37,786 nt of DNA, from the NCBI GenBank assembly GCA_000824785.1, contig CCNB01000042.1, forward strand, positions 1 through 37,786. Reading direction: 5' to 3'. Numbering within the stretch: the stretch's first letter is position 1; each line of letters opens with the position of its first letter. The position numbers were made by a program, and so were the translations under genes. Source of the stretch: Mesorhizobium plurifarium (GTDB lineage Bacteria > Pseudomonadota > Alphaproteobacteria > Rhizobiales > Rhizobiaceae). This document shows positions 10,896-19,538 of the stretch, piece after piece. The notes below the pieces were generated by a model that saw only the letters and a program-made list of their open reading frames with translations, searched no databases and was not told where the DNA came from.

Positions 10896-11200
10896 TAGAC
10901 TCTCTTCATAGTGAATTTTCGAAAAAACTCTTCACGAACGGAGGCGCTCATGCAGCCAGCCGTTTCGTTTCTCCACCGGCGTTCGCCCGCATCAATTGCG
11001 TTGGCGCCACGTGCCATCCTGTTCCGGTTACATCACTTGCCGGATGATTCCCGCACGAAGCTTGGGCGTCGTTTGCGCAAGAAGGCAGCTATTTCCAAGG
11101 AAAACCGAATCGCTGGGAGCACTGCCTGCTTCGTCTCATCCGGTTGAGCCGGACCCTAACTGCATTCCCCTGTATTGCCAAGCGGTTTTTTCGCACTGCA
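10896..11200. other. Gene-free 305-base gap with nested inverted repeats
   Basis: No plausible gene. Three nested complementary segments are visible: CCGGATGA (11040-11047) with TCATCCGG (11136-11143), CGAAG (11056-11060) with CTTCG (11129-11133), and GGCAG (11084-11088) with CTGCC (11122-11126). Together they could form one branched hairpin of about 104 bases. A run of six T follows at 11185-11190 on the plus strand. Near the DUF4167 start, TTTTCGAAAA (10916-10925) lies within GTGAA (10911-10915) and TTCAC (10931-10935). It may hold a small RNA or the leader and promoter of DUF4167; strand unknown. Confidence 0.4.
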
Positions 11201-12079
11201 TCAGGGCTTTCGCCGCTCGAACACCAGAACTCTGTCATTCTTGCCGAGGTCGCGATGTGTCCCGATTAACACATAACCGGCTGCGGCGAATATTCCGCTG
11301 ACCTCGTTCTTCTGCGTGTGGCCGATCTCGACCGCTACCTTGCCTTGCGTTTCCAGAAATCCTGCCGCCTCGGCGGCGATGACCCTATAGGGGTCCAACC
11401 CGTCCGCACCGCCATCCAGGGCCCGGTGCGGGTCGAAATCGCGGACCTCATCCTGCAGATTTCCGATCTCTCGACTGGGTATATAGGGAGGGTTCGAGGC
11501 AATTACATGGTAGCGGCCCGAAACTTTTTCGAACCAGTTGGAATGCAGGGCTTTGAAGCGCTCGCCGAGCCCTAGATCCCGGGCATTTGCGGTTGCGGTC
11601 GCCAATGCGTCGGGCGAAATGTCGACGCCCGTCGCTGTCGCTGCCGGGACGGCGCCGAGCAGGGCCAGCGCGATGGCGCCGGTGCCCGTGCCGAGATCGA
11701 GAATACGGCATTCGCCCAGCCTTTCGGCCGTTGCCTGGGCGAAGGGCAGGACGGCGTCGACCAGCGTCTCGGTGTCCGGCCGGGGTTCCAGCGTCTGCGG
11801 CGACAGCGACAGGCGCAAACCGTAGAATTCGCGGTAGCCGAGGATGCGGTGCACCGGCTCGCCTGCGACGCGACGCCTCAGGGCCGCTTCAACGGCCGAA
11901 AGCGCCTTCGGACCCACCTCGTGCCCCGGTTCGGCGATCGCCTGGGTGCGGGTCGTGCCGGAGAAATGTTCCACGATCAGCCGGGAATCGAGCGCCGGAT
12001 CGTCGATACCGGCGGCGGCCAGACGCTCGCGCGCCGCCCTGAGCAGCGGCCCGAGCGCGGCGGGCAGATGGTCAGCCAT
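11201..12079 (-). CDS. prmC: Release factor glutamine methyltransferase PrmC
   Basis: Transfers a methyl group from S-adenosylmethionine to the glutamine of the GGQ motif in peptide-chain release factors, which speeds stop-codon hydrolysis. The 292 residues are the usual length. An N-terminal helical domain (about 1-90) precedes the methyltransferase fold with motif I DLGTGTGAI (128-136), an acidic SAM ribose ligand in GVDIS (151-155), and the catalytic, glutamine-binding NPPY at 196-199. The gene overlaps the end of prfA, which encodes its substrate, by 8 bases, so the two are almost certainly translated from one transcript. Confidence 0.97.
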   Translation of the reverse strand: MADHLPAALGPLLRAARERLAAAGIDDPALDSRLIVEHFSGTTRTQAIAEPGHEVGPKALSAVEAALRRRVAGEPVHRILGYREFYGLRLSLSPQTLEPRPDTETLVDAVLPFAQATAERLGECRILDLGTGTGAIALALLGAVPAATATGVDISPDALATATANARDLGLGERFKALHSNWFEKVSGRYHVIASNPPYIPSREIGNLQDEVRDFDPHRALDGGADGLDPYRVIAAEAAGFLETQGKVAVEIGHTQKNEVSGIFAAAGYVLIGTHRDLGKNDRVLVFERRKP

Positions 12080-13151
12080 CGAGGCTCATATCGGCTAACA
12101 GCTTCGACTGATGGTCGGCGATCAGCGCGTCGATCACCTCGTCGAGCTCACCCATCATCACCCGGTCGAGCTTGTAGAGCGTGAGGTTGATGCGGTGGTC
12201 GGTGACGCGCCCCTGCGGAAAATTATAGGTGCGGATGCGCTCTGAACGGTCGCCCGAGCCGACCTGTGATTTGCGCGACGACGAGCGTTCTTCGTCGGCC
12301 CGGCTGCGCTCCAGGTCATAGAGCCGCGCGCGCAGGATCTGCATGGCGCGCGCCCGGTTCTGGTGCTGCGACTTTTCCGCCTGCACCACCATGATGCCGG
12401 TCGGCAGATGGGTGATGCGCACCGCCGAGTCGGTGGTGTTGACGTGTTGGCCGCCCGAGCCCGAGGCGCGCATCGTGTCGATGCGGATATCCTCCGCCCG
12501 GATGTCGATATCGACCTCCTCGGCTTCGGGCAGCACAGCTACCGTCGCGGCCGAAGTGTGGATGCGCCCACCGGCTTCGGTTTCCGGCACGCGCTGGACG
12601 CGGTGCACGCCGGATTCGAACTTCAGATGCGCGAACACGCCCTTGCCCGACACCGAGGCGATGATTTCCTTGTAGCCGCCGACCTCGCCTTCGCTGGCCG
12701 ACACCACCTCGAAACGCCAGCCGCGCGAAGCGGCGTAGCGCTCATACATGCGGAACAGATCGCCGGCGAACAGCGCCGCCTCGTCGCCGCCGGTGCCGGC
12801 GCGGATTTCGAGGATGGCGTTCCTCTCGTCGGCCGCGTCCTTGGGCAGAAGCAGGATCTGGATGTCCTTCTGCAGCGCCTCGATGCGGCTCTCGACCTCC
12901 GGCAGGTCCGCCTCGGCCAACGCCCGCATGTCGGCGTCGGTCGCCTTGTCGGCCAGCATCGCCTCAAGGTCTGCCTGTTCCTGCTCGGCGGCGCGCAACG
13001 CCCGGATCTTGCCCACCATCTCCTGGATGTCGGCATATTCCGAGGCCATCTTGACATATTGATCGGCGGCGGGGCCGGCCGCCATCTGCGCTTCGAGCAT
13101 GTCGAAACGCTTGACGACTTGATCCATACGGTCGCGGGGCAGGTTGATCAT
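12072..13151 (-). CDS. prfA: Peptide chain release factor 1
   Basis: Class I release factor that reads UAA and UAG and triggers peptide release on the ribosome. The 359 residues are full length. The GGQ catalytic motif is at 233-235 within GSGGQHVNTTDSAVR, and the RF1-type stop-codon loop and helical domain 1 precede and surround it. Absence of an internal frameshift and the prmC partner fit RF1 rather than RF2. Ten bases separate its start from the ptsP stop, so it belongs to a ptsP-prfA-prmC operon. Confidence 0.97.
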   Translation of the reverse strand: MINLPRDRMDQVVKRFDMLEAQMAAGPAADQYVKMASEYADIQEMVGKIRALRAAEQEQADLEAMLADKATDADMRALAEADLPEVESRIEALQKDIQILLLPKDAADERNAILEIRAGTGGDEAALFAGDLFRMYERYAASRGWRFEVVSASEGEVGGYKEIIASVSGKGVFAHLKFESGVHRVQRVPETEAGGRIHTSAATVAVLPEAEEVDIDIRAEDIRIDTMRASGSGGQHVNTTDSAVRITHLPTGIMVVQAEKSQHQNRARAMQILRARLYDLERSRADEERSSSRKSQVGSGDRSERIRTYNFPQGRVTDHRINLTLYKLDRVMMGELDEVIDALIADHQSKLLADMSLDG

Positions 13152-13160
13152 GATGGGATG

Positions 13161-15431
13161 CTATAGCGGTATGGAGCGATCGTCGGCAAATGCCTGCAGC
13201 AGCGCCCGCATCGGCGTCCCTTGGGCCGGCGCCATCAGATTGTCCTTGAAGAAGTCTTTCAGCTCCTGCAGCGGCAGCTCGGTCAGCATCGCCTTGACCG
13301 GGCCGATCGAGGCCGGCGACATCGAGATCGAGCGGAAGCCCAGGCCGATCAGCGCCATGGCCGAGATCGGCCTCCCGGCAAGCTCGCCGCAGAGCGTCAC
13401 CGGCGTGTTGTTGCGCACGCCGGCATCGGCGATTGTCTTCAGCACCCGCAGGAACGGCGCCGAAAGCGTGTCGAAGCGGTCGGCGAGCTGGGTGTTGCCG
13501 CGATCGACGGCCATGACGAACTGGAAGAGGTCGTTGGAGCCGACCGAGACGAAGTCCACCGCCTTCATCAATTCGTCGAGCTGGAACAAGAGCGAGGGCA
13601 CTTCCAGCATCGCGCCGAGCTTGAGGCTGGTGGGCAGATGATGCGCAAAGCGCGACAGATGCCGGACCTCGCGGTCGATGATCTCGCGCGCCTGCGCGAT
13701 TTCCGACAGCTCGGTGACCATCGGCAGCATCAGCTTCAACTCACGGCCGCCGCAGGCCTTCAGCAGCGCCCGGATCTGTGTCCTGAGCAGGCCGGGGCGG
13801 TCGAGCGTCAGCCGGATCGCCCGCCAGCCGAGCGCCGGGTTCTCTTCCTGGATCGCGCCCTTGAAGTAAGGCAGCACCTTGTCGCCGCCGATGTCGATGG
13901 TGCGGAAGGTGACGGGCTTGCCGCGCGCGGCGTCGAGCACGTCGCGGTAAAGCCGCTCCTGCGCCTCGGCGCGCGGGAAGGTCGAGGCGACCATGAACTG
14001 TAATTCGGTGCGGAAGAGCCCGATGCCGGCGGCGCCCGATTCGGTCAGCTGCGGCAGGTCGACGGCAAGACCCGCATTCATCAGGAGATCGACCGGAACG
14101 CCGTCCTTGGTCAGCGACGGCTTCTTGCGCAGCTCGCGATAGACTTCCTGCCGCCGCGCCCGGAATCGGACTTTTTCGGCATAGGCGGCCTCCAGGTCCG
14201 ATTGCGGCCTCAGATGGATGGTGCCTTCCTCGCCGTCGACGATGATGGCGTCGCCGTTTTCCGCCATGGAAACGGCGCCCTTCATCTGTCCGGCGACGGG
14301 AATGCCCATGGCGCGCGCGACGATGACGACATGGCTGGTGGCCGCGCCGTCCTCCAGCACCAGGCCGCGCAGCTTGTCGCGCGGATAGTCGAGCAGTTCG
14401 GCCGCGCCCATCGAGCGGGCGACGATGATGGCATCCTTGGGCAGCGAGGCCGCGACATCCTCCGGGCCGCGCCCCATCAGCTGGCGCAGGAGCCGGTTGG
14501 CGAGGTCGTCGAAATCGCTCATCCGCTCGCGCAGGTAAGGGTCGGTCATGTGCAGCATGCGGGCACGCATGTCGCTCTGCACCTTCTCGACCGCCGCCTC
14601 CGCCGTCAGGCCGTTGCGGATCGCCTCTTCCAGCCTGCGCACCCAGCCGCTGTCATTGGCGAACATGCGGTAGGCCTCAAGCACCTCGCGGTGCTCGCCC
14701 TCGAAGGCGACCTCGCGCCGCTCCAGCATGTCGTCGATGGAGAGCCGAAGCGAGCCGAGCGAGGACTGCAGCCGGCGCACCTCCTCCTCGCTGTCCTCGT
14801 TGAAGAGGTTGGTGACGACGATGCGCGGCTCGTGCAGTACGACATGGCCGAGCCCGACGCCTTCGTTGAAGGAAAGGCCGGTGAAGCTTGCCGGGCGGCG
14901 CAGGTCGAGCTCCAGCCCAGGCCGGGTGAGGCGCGCGAGATCGCCGGTGGCGATCATCTCGGCGATCACCATCGCCGTGGTTTCCAGGGCCTCGACCTCG
15001 TCGTCGCGGTAGTGACGCATGGTCTTGTTCTGCACCACCAGCACGCCCAGCGTGCGCCCTGCCCTCAGCACCGGCACGCCGAGGAAGGAATTGTAGATCT
15101 CCTCGCCGGTCTCCGGCAGGTAGGCGAAGGCCGGATGCTCCTGCGCGTTGGAAAGGTTGAGCGGCCGCGCGCTGGCGGCGATCGTGCCGACCAGGCCCTG
15201 CCCGAGCCTGAGTTGTGCCAGGTGGACGGCGTTCGGGTTCAGACCCTCGGTGGCGTAGAGTTCGAGCACGGAGTCCGCGCGCAGCACATAGAGCGAGCAG
15301 ACTTCGGCGACCATGTTGGAGGCGATGTCGCGCACGATGCGGTCGAGCCGCTCCTGCGGCTCCAGCGGCTCCTGCATGAGCTCGCGAAGCCGTTTGAGCA
15401 GAACGCGCGGGCCACTGGCCGTATCACGCAT
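13161..15431 (-). CDS. ptsP: Phosphoenolpyruvate-protein phosphotransferase PtsP (EI-Ntr)
   Basis: First enzyme of the nitrogen phosphotransferase system. It takes phosphate from phosphoenolpyruvate and passes it to NPr, and links carbon and nitrogen status to potassium transport and other targets. The 756 residues comprise a GAF sensor domain (about 25-165), the EI N-terminal and NPr-binding region, the phospho-histidine domain with TSHVVIVARAMGIP (active His367), and the PEP-binding TIM barrel at the C-terminus (FRTELQFMVA, GSNDLFQFVMAVDRGN, TLCGELAGRP). The GAF domain separates it from sugar-type EI. The frame is open 20 codons further, but the ATG at 15431 has GGAGAA upstream and begins the conserved sequence. 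Known EI-Ntr GAF domains sense glutamine. Confidence 0.95.
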   Translation of the reverse strand: MRDTASGPRVLLKRLRELMQEPLEPQERLDRIVRDIASNMVAEVCSLYVLRADSVLELYATEGLNPNAVHLAQLRLGQGLVGTIAASARPLNLSNAQEHPAFAYLPETGEEIYNSFLGVPVLRAGRTLGVLVVQNKTMRHYRDDEVEALETTAMVIAEMIATGDLARLTRPGLELDLRRPASFTGLSFNEGVGLGHVVLHEPRIVVTNLFNEDSEEEVRRLQSSLGSLRLSIDDMLERREVAFEGEHREVLEAYRMFANDSGWVRRLEEAIRNGLTAEAAVEKVQSDMRARMLHMTDPYLRERMSDFDDLANRLLRQLMGRGPEDVAASLPKDAIIVARSMGAAELLDYPRDKLRGLVLEDGAATSHVVIVARAMGIPVAGQMKGAVSMAENGDAIIVDGEEGTIHLRPQSDLEAAYAEKVRFRARRQEVYRELRKKPSLTKDGVPVDLLMNAGLAVDLPQLTESGAAGIGLFRTELQFMVASTFPRAEAQERLYRDVLDAARGKPVTFRTIDIGGDKVLPYFKGAIQEENPALGWRAIRLTLDRPGLLRTQIRALLKACGGRELKLMLPMVTELSEIAQAREIIDREVRHLSRFAHHLPTSLKLGAMLEVPSLLFQLDELMKAVDFVSVGSNDLFQFVMAVDRGNTQLADRFDTLSAPFLRVLKTIADAGVRNNTPVTLCGELAGRPISAMALIGLGFRSISMSPASIGPVKAMLTELPLQELKDFFKDNLMAPAQGTPMRALLQAFADDRSIPL

Positions 15432-15513
15432 CGCGGCTTGTTCTCCAATGGGCATTCGCCCGCCGCAGTTTCTCCCGCGGCCGGCGTTCACGCAACAACT
15501 GACTCAGTTCTTG

Positions 15514-16767
15514 CTATTGCTTATCCAGACCGTAGACGGAATGCAAAGTGCGAACCGCCAGTTCCGTATAGGGACCGTCGATCAGTATCGAGATTTTGAT
15601 CTCGGACGTGGTGATGGCGCGGATGTTGATCGCCTTGTCGGCCAGCGCCTTGAAGGCGGTGGCGGCGACGCCGGCATGGCTCCTCATGCCGATGCCGATG
15701 ACCGAGACCTTCGACATGCCGGATTCCGACTGCACGACATCGTAGCCGACTTCCGGCTTCAGCTTCTCCAGCACCGCAAGCGCCTTGTCGACGTCGCCGG
15801 ACGGCACGGTGAAGGTCATATCGGTCAACTTGCCGTCCTCGGAGATGTTCTGGACGATCATGTCGACATTGATGTTGGCCTCGGCCAGCGGGCCGAAGAT
15901 GCCGGCGGCAACGCCTGGGCGGTCGCCGACGCGGCGCAGCGAAATCTGCGCTTCGTCCTTTGCGTAGGCAATTCCGGTGACGACCTGCTGTTCCACGATC
16001 TCTTCCTCGTCGCAAATGAGCGTTCCGGGCGGATTGAGCAAATCCCCCATTCCGGGCGCGTCGGGATCGTCGAAGGACGACCGCACGAAGGTACGCACCC
16101 TGTGTACCATGGCAAGCTCGACCGAGCGCACCTGCAGCACCTTGGCGCCGAGCGAGGCCATTTCGAGCATTTCCTCGAAGGAAATCTTGGCCAGACGCCG
16201 GGCTTTCGGCTCTATGCGCGGGTCGGTGGTGTAGACGCCGTCGACATCGGTGTAGATGTCGCAGCGGTCGGCCTTGACCGCCGCGGCAATCGCCACGGCG
16301 CTGGTGTCGGAGCCGCCGCGGCCGAGCGTCGCGATGCGGTTGTCCGGTCCGATGCCCTGGAAGCCGGCGATCACCGCCACCTGGCCCTCGCCGAACCGCT
16401 TGATCAGGAAGGCGCCGTCGATGTCGAGGATGCGCGCCGCTCCATGCGCGTTGTCGGTCTTGATCGGGATCTGCCAACCCTGCCAGGATCGTGCATGGAC
16501 GCCCATATTCTGCAGCGTGATCGCCAGAAGACCGGCCGTGACCTGCTCGCCCGAAGCGACAACGGCGTCATATTCGCGCGCATCGTGCATGGGCGAGGCT
16601 TCGCGCGTCCAGGCGACCAGCTCGTTGGTCTTGCCGGCCATGGCCGACACCACCACGGCAACCTCGTGACCGGCATCGACCTCGCGTTTGACATGGCGCG
16701 CCACATTGCGGATGCGGGCGATGTCGGCGACCGAGGTTCCGCCGAATTTCATCACGATACGCGCCAT
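15514..16767 (-). CDS. lysC: Aspartate kinase
   Basis: Phosphorylates L-aspartate with ATP, the first committed step to lysine, threonine, methionine and diaminopimelate. The 417 residues comprise the kinase domain with MKFGGTSVAD (Lys7, Thr11, Ser12) and GRGGSDTSAVAIAAA, and two C-terminal ACT domains from about 265 that bind the regulatory amino acids lysine and threonine. This single-polypeptide form corresponds to the class that produces an internally initiated beta subunit in some bacteria; a Met near the ACT region could serve, but I cannot show it. It lies 82 bases upstream of ptsP on the same strand and may be co-transcribed. The divergent neighbour is a small ABM-like gene. Confidence 0.97.
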   Translation of the reverse strand: MARIVMKFGGTSVADIARIRNVARHVKREVDAGHEVAVVVSAMAGKTNELVAWTREASPMHDAREYDAVVASGEQVTAGLLAITLQNMGVHARSWQGWQIPIKTDNAHGAARILDIDGAFLIKRFGEGQVAVIAGFQGIGPDNRIATLGRGGSDTSAVAIAAAVKADRCDIYTDVDGVYTTDPRIEPKARRLAKISFEEMLEMASLGAKVLQVRSVELAMVHRVRTFVRSSFDDPDAPGMGDLLNPPGTLICDEEEIVEQQVVTGIAYAKDEAQISLRRVGDRPGVAAGIFGPLAEANINVDMIVQNISEDGKLTDMTFTVPSGDVDKALAVLEKLKPEVGYDVVQSESGMSKVSVIGIGMRSHAGVAATAFKALADKAINIRAITTSEIKISILIDGPYTELAVRTLHSVYGLDKQ

Positions 16768-16980
16768 GGAAGCGAAATGCCTTTGACTGAGGCCGGCTCA
16801 AGGCCGGAACGGGAAGAAACGCCAGGGTAAGCCCGGCGCCGGAATGCGCGGCCTCCTTAGCCAAAACAGCAAAGCTTCGCAAGCGAGCGCGACTATCGCC
16901 GGCCCCGGCACCGCTCATCCTGACGGATTCCTGCCGCCGATCATGCCATAAGAACGGCGAAACGCCCGCTGGAGATTCTC

Positions 16981-17277
16981 ATGACCGAGGCCCTGGAAAT
17001 CGTCACCTTCCGCCTCAAGCCCGGCGCCGAAGCCGGCTTTGTCGCCAGTAACGGGACCGTAACCGACTGGCTCGCCCGGCAGCCGGGCTTCCTCAGCCGA
17101 CATCTCGGCCGGCGCGAGGATGGCGTATGGGTCGACGTCGTGCGCTGGCGGAGCATGGAGCAGGCCCGGGCGGCGGCCGACCGCATCATGGCCGAGATCG
17201 GCGACAGCGACGCGCTGCAGGCAATAGAGCCGGCCAGCGTCGCCATGAGCCATGCCGAAGTCGCGTTGTCACGCTAG
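16981..17277 (+). CDS. Small ABM-like (dimeric alpha/beta barrel) protein
   Basis: A 98-residue cytoplasmic protein resembling antibiotic-biosynthesis monooxygenase-type ferredoxin-like folds. Visible features are a first strand ALEIVTFRLKPG, a helix ending in WLARQPGFLSRHLGRR, the strand GVWVDVVRWRSM and a helix rich in Ala (EQARAAADRIMAEIG). This strand-helix-strand-strand-helix order and the aromatic-basic pair GFLSRHLG fit the family, whose members are often small oxygenases or stress proteins with no known substrate. Start ATG 16981 lies after GGAG in ctggagattctc. It sits between divergent lysC and the convergent glycolipid-binding-type gene, and no pathway is suggested. Confidence 0.65.
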   Translation: MTEALEIVTFRLKPGAEAGFVASNGTVTDWLARQPGFLSRHLGRREDGVWVDVVRWRSMEQARAAADRIMAEIGDSDALQAIEPASVAMSHAEVALSR

Positions 17278-17304
17278 ACCCGCATCTTCGGCTGGGCAAC
17301 CGGC

Positions 17305-17862
17305 TCAGGCAGCGCTTTGCCACAAGCCCGGATAATCGAGAACGAAACCGGCCGACGAGACCGTCAAGATGGCCTCATAGCCAAAGGCCGGCGCGGCATA
17401 GGCGTAGCGGTTTTCGTCCAGTCGCCGATAGGTCTGGTCAAGGCGCGTGAGCCTGAGCTCGGGAAAAGCCAGGTAGGCGGCCGGAGCCGCCGTCGCCACG
17501 CCGACCCCAAGATTGAAGCGGCGAACCGCCACGAGGTTCGTGGCCGGCGTGAGGCCAAGGTCGACATCGACGAGACCCGCGACCTCGGCCTGGCCCACGC
17601 CGTTCAGCATCCATTGGCCGTCGGCGAGCCGCTCGACCTCGTAATGCAGCTCCTGCGTGCCGACAAAGCCGTCGACCCGCGCGGAGCGCGTACTCCAGCC
17701 GGCATCGCAATCCACCGCATAGGCAAGGCTGCAGGGCTGGCCGTCATGGGCGAAGAGTGCGTGGCCCTCGAGGCGCCAACCCTGGTCGGTCGCGCCAAGC
17801 AGGCAGGCATCATGGCCCTCAAGGTCGAGACGGCGCCAGAGGATCGACGAGTGGGGTTGCAT
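17305..17862 (-). CDS. Putative glycolipid-binding family protein
   Basis: A 185-residue protein that looks like the putative glycolipid-binding family (PF06475-type; recognised from overall pattern, no search done). It starts WRRLDLEGHDACLLGATDQGW, has the central GTQELHYEVERLADGQWMLNG and a C-terminal LDQTYRRLDENRYAYAAPAFG. It is made mainly of predicted beta strands, with no signal peptide or membrane segment, and the molecular role is unknown. I use the ATG at 17862 because a strong GGAAGGAG lies before it; the frame stays open 34 codons further. It converges on the ABM-like gene with 27 bases between stops, and diverges from ubiG. Confidence 0.65.
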   Translation of the reverse strand: MQPHSSILWRRLDLEGHDACLLGATDQGWRLEGHALFAHDGQPCSLAYAVDCDAGWSTRSARVDGFVGTQELHYEVERLADGQWMLNGVGQAEVAGLVDVDLGLTPATNLVAVRRFNLGVGVATAAPAAYLAFPELRLTRLDQTYRRLDENRYAYAAPAFGYEAILTVSSAGFVLDYPGLWQSAA

Positions 17863-18092
17863 AACCGGGCCTCCTTCCTGGACATCATGCCTTCCATTCG
17901 TCCGATATGGCGATCGCGTTTCCGCGGCGGCCAGATCAAGCCGCCATGTGCTGACATCGGGCACCCACCGGCGCGGAGACGCTTGCCGGCAACGCGTGTG
18001 GCAGCAGTTGAAAAAACCTGCCTTGACTTTCGCGGCTGAGGACCCGACTTCCTAACGTTCGCCGAGTTCTTGGCGTTCGAGGAGGCCCGCCC

Positions 18093-18842
18093 ATGCCAGA
18101 ACCCCGCCGATCGACCATCGATGCCGGAGAAGTCGAGCGCTTCTCCGCCCTTGCCGCCGAATGGTGGAACCCGAACGGCAAGTTCCGTCCGCTGCACAAG
18201 TTCAACCCGGTGCGGCTTGCCTATATCCGCGACCAGGTGGCGGCGCGTTTCGGCCGCGACCCGCGCGCGGCCCGGCCTTTCGAGGGCCTGCGCTTCCTGG
18301 ACATCGGTTGCGGCGGCGGCTTGCTGTGCGAACCGATGGCCAGGCTTGGCGCCGATGTCGTCGGCGCCGACGCTTCCTCGACCAACATCGAAGTGGCCAA
18401 GCTGCACGCGGCGGAGGCCGGCGTCAGCGTCGACTATCGCGCTACGACGGCCGAGGCGCTGGCCGATGCCGGCGAGACCTTCGACGTCATCCTCAACATG
18501 GAAGTGGTCGAGCATGTCGCCGATGTCGACCTGTTCGTCGCCAAATGCGGCCAGATGGTCCGCCCCGGCGGCATCATGTTCGTCGCCACCATCAACCGCA
18601 CGCTGAAAGCGCTCGGCCTCGCCATCATCGGCGCCGAATATGTTCTGCGCTGGCTGCCGCGCGGCACGCATCAGTTCGGCAAGCTGGTGCGGCCGGAGGA
18701 ACTTGGAAAGGCGCTGGGCGCCGCAGGCCTCACGGTGATCGACCGCACCGGCGTCATCTATCATCCGCTGGCAGACCGCTGGCAGAAGTCCAGGGACATG
18801 GACGTCAACTATATGGTGCTGGCCGAGAAGGCTTCCGTCTGA
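18093..18842 (+). CDS. ubiG: Ubiquinone biosynthesis O-methyltransferase UbiG
   Basis: SAM-dependent enzyme that carries out both O-methylation steps of ubiquinone synthesis, at the membrane-facing ubiquinone complex. The 249 residues are typical. The conserved N-terminus (FSALAAEWWNPNGKFRPLHK, at 17-36) is diagnostic of UbiG. Motif I is DIGCGGG (70-76) followed by GADVVGAD; motif II is FDVILNMEVVEHVADVD, and the family LPRGTHQFGKLVRPEEL is near 188-205. GAGGAGG lies before the ATG. Its stop is 25 bases from the stop of the convergent flavin reductase gene. Confidence 0.95.
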   Translation: MPEPRRSTIDAGEVERFSALAAEWWNPNGKFRPLHKFNPVRLAYIRDQVAARFGRDPRAARPFEGLRFLDIGCGGGLLCEPMARLGADVVGADASSTNIEVAKLHAAEAGVSVDYRATTAEALADAGETFDVILNMEVVEHVADVDLFVAKCGQMVRPGGIMFVATINRTLKALGLAIIGAEYVLRWLPRGTHQFGKLVRPEELGKALGAAGLTVIDRTGVIYHPLADRWQKSRDMDVNYMVLAEKASV

Positions 18843-18867
18843 GCGGCAGCAGCCGGGGACGCTCGTC

Positions 18868-19371
18868 TTACGCTTCGAGTGGCCGATAACCGCCCCGCCA
18901 GTAAATCAACGCCTGCCCGGCATCCTGGGTCCTGACCGCTTCGACCGAGCCGATGACGATCGAGTGCGCGCCGCGGTCGATCATCTCGTCGAGGCTGCAG
19001 TCGAAGGCAGCCACCGCACCGGCAAGCAGCGATGCGCCTGTCTTCAGCGCCGTCCATTCGGCGCCCTCGTAGCGGTCCTTGCCCTTGATGCCGCCGAAGC
19101 CGGAGAACCGCTCGGCCACCCGCTGATGCTGAGGCCCGAGCGAATTGACGCAAAAATGCCGGTAGCGCTCGATGATCGGCCAGGTCGACGAGGAGCGGTT
19201 GACACAGGCGATCACCTTCGGCGGCTCCCCTGAGAGCAACACCACGGAAATCACGACGAGGCCGGTGCGGTCGTCGCCGACGCCGGCGGTGATGACACTG
19301 ACATTGCCGGCGATGAGCCGCATGGCGGCGCGAAAATCCGCGACGCTGACCGGGCCTTCTGCGTTGGGCAT
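18868..19371 (-). CDS. Flavin reductase family protein
   Basis: A 167-residue NAD(P)H:flavin oxidoreductase of the HpaC/FMN-binding split-barrel family, which supplies reduced FMN or FAD to a partner monooxygenase. The sequence has the opening FRAAMRLIAGNVSVITAG, the flavin-binding strand GLVVISVVLLSGEPPKVIACVNRSS, FCVNSLGPQHQRVAERFSG and the C-terminal HSIVIGSVEAVRTQDAGQALIYWRGGYRPL. The usual Thr-Ser-Val-Cys segment is replaced by VVISVVLLSGEPP, so substrate or flavin preference may differ. No monooxygenase gene is adjacent. The RIME-like repeat lies just upstream, so its promoter is probably within or beyond that element. Confidence 0.88.
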   Translation of the reverse strand: MPNAEGPVSVADFRAAMRLIAGNVSVITAGVGDDRTGLVVISVVLLSGEPPKVIACVNRSSSTWPIIERYRHFCVNSLGPQHQRVAERFSGFGGIKGKDRYEGAEWTALKTGASLLAGAVAAFDCSLDEMIDRGAHSIVIGSVEAVRTQDAGQALIYWRGGYRPLEA

Positions 19372-19392
19372 TGCCGCCTCCTCTGTTTCCTA

Positions 19393-19494
19393 AGCATGTC
19401 TCCTGAACGTGGGAACCAATTTCGGGATAAAGACATGCATAAGATCAAAGCTAAAGCGCATGGAGCGAAACTGAAAGATCGCGACGCGCCTTAA
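19393..19494. repeat. RIME-like intergenic mosaic repeat, copy 2
   Basis: Aligns end to end with 2372-2475, with about 15 substitutions and one single-base gap. It keeps GCATGTCT...AGACATGC in its first half; the second palindrome is partly degraded (CTAAAGCGCA against GCGACGCGCC). It lies in the 167-base gap between the flavin reductase start and the DMT exporter stop, both on the minus strand. Confidence 0.8.
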
Positions 19495-19538
19495 GCCGCC
19501 GGCTGCATCGCGGCCAGCGGGATGCTGATGCCCCCTCT

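Noticed and set aside
14202..15599. 465-codon plus-strand frame opposite ptsP
   Set aside because: His/Asp/Gln-rich composition without a fold; a shadow of ptsP.
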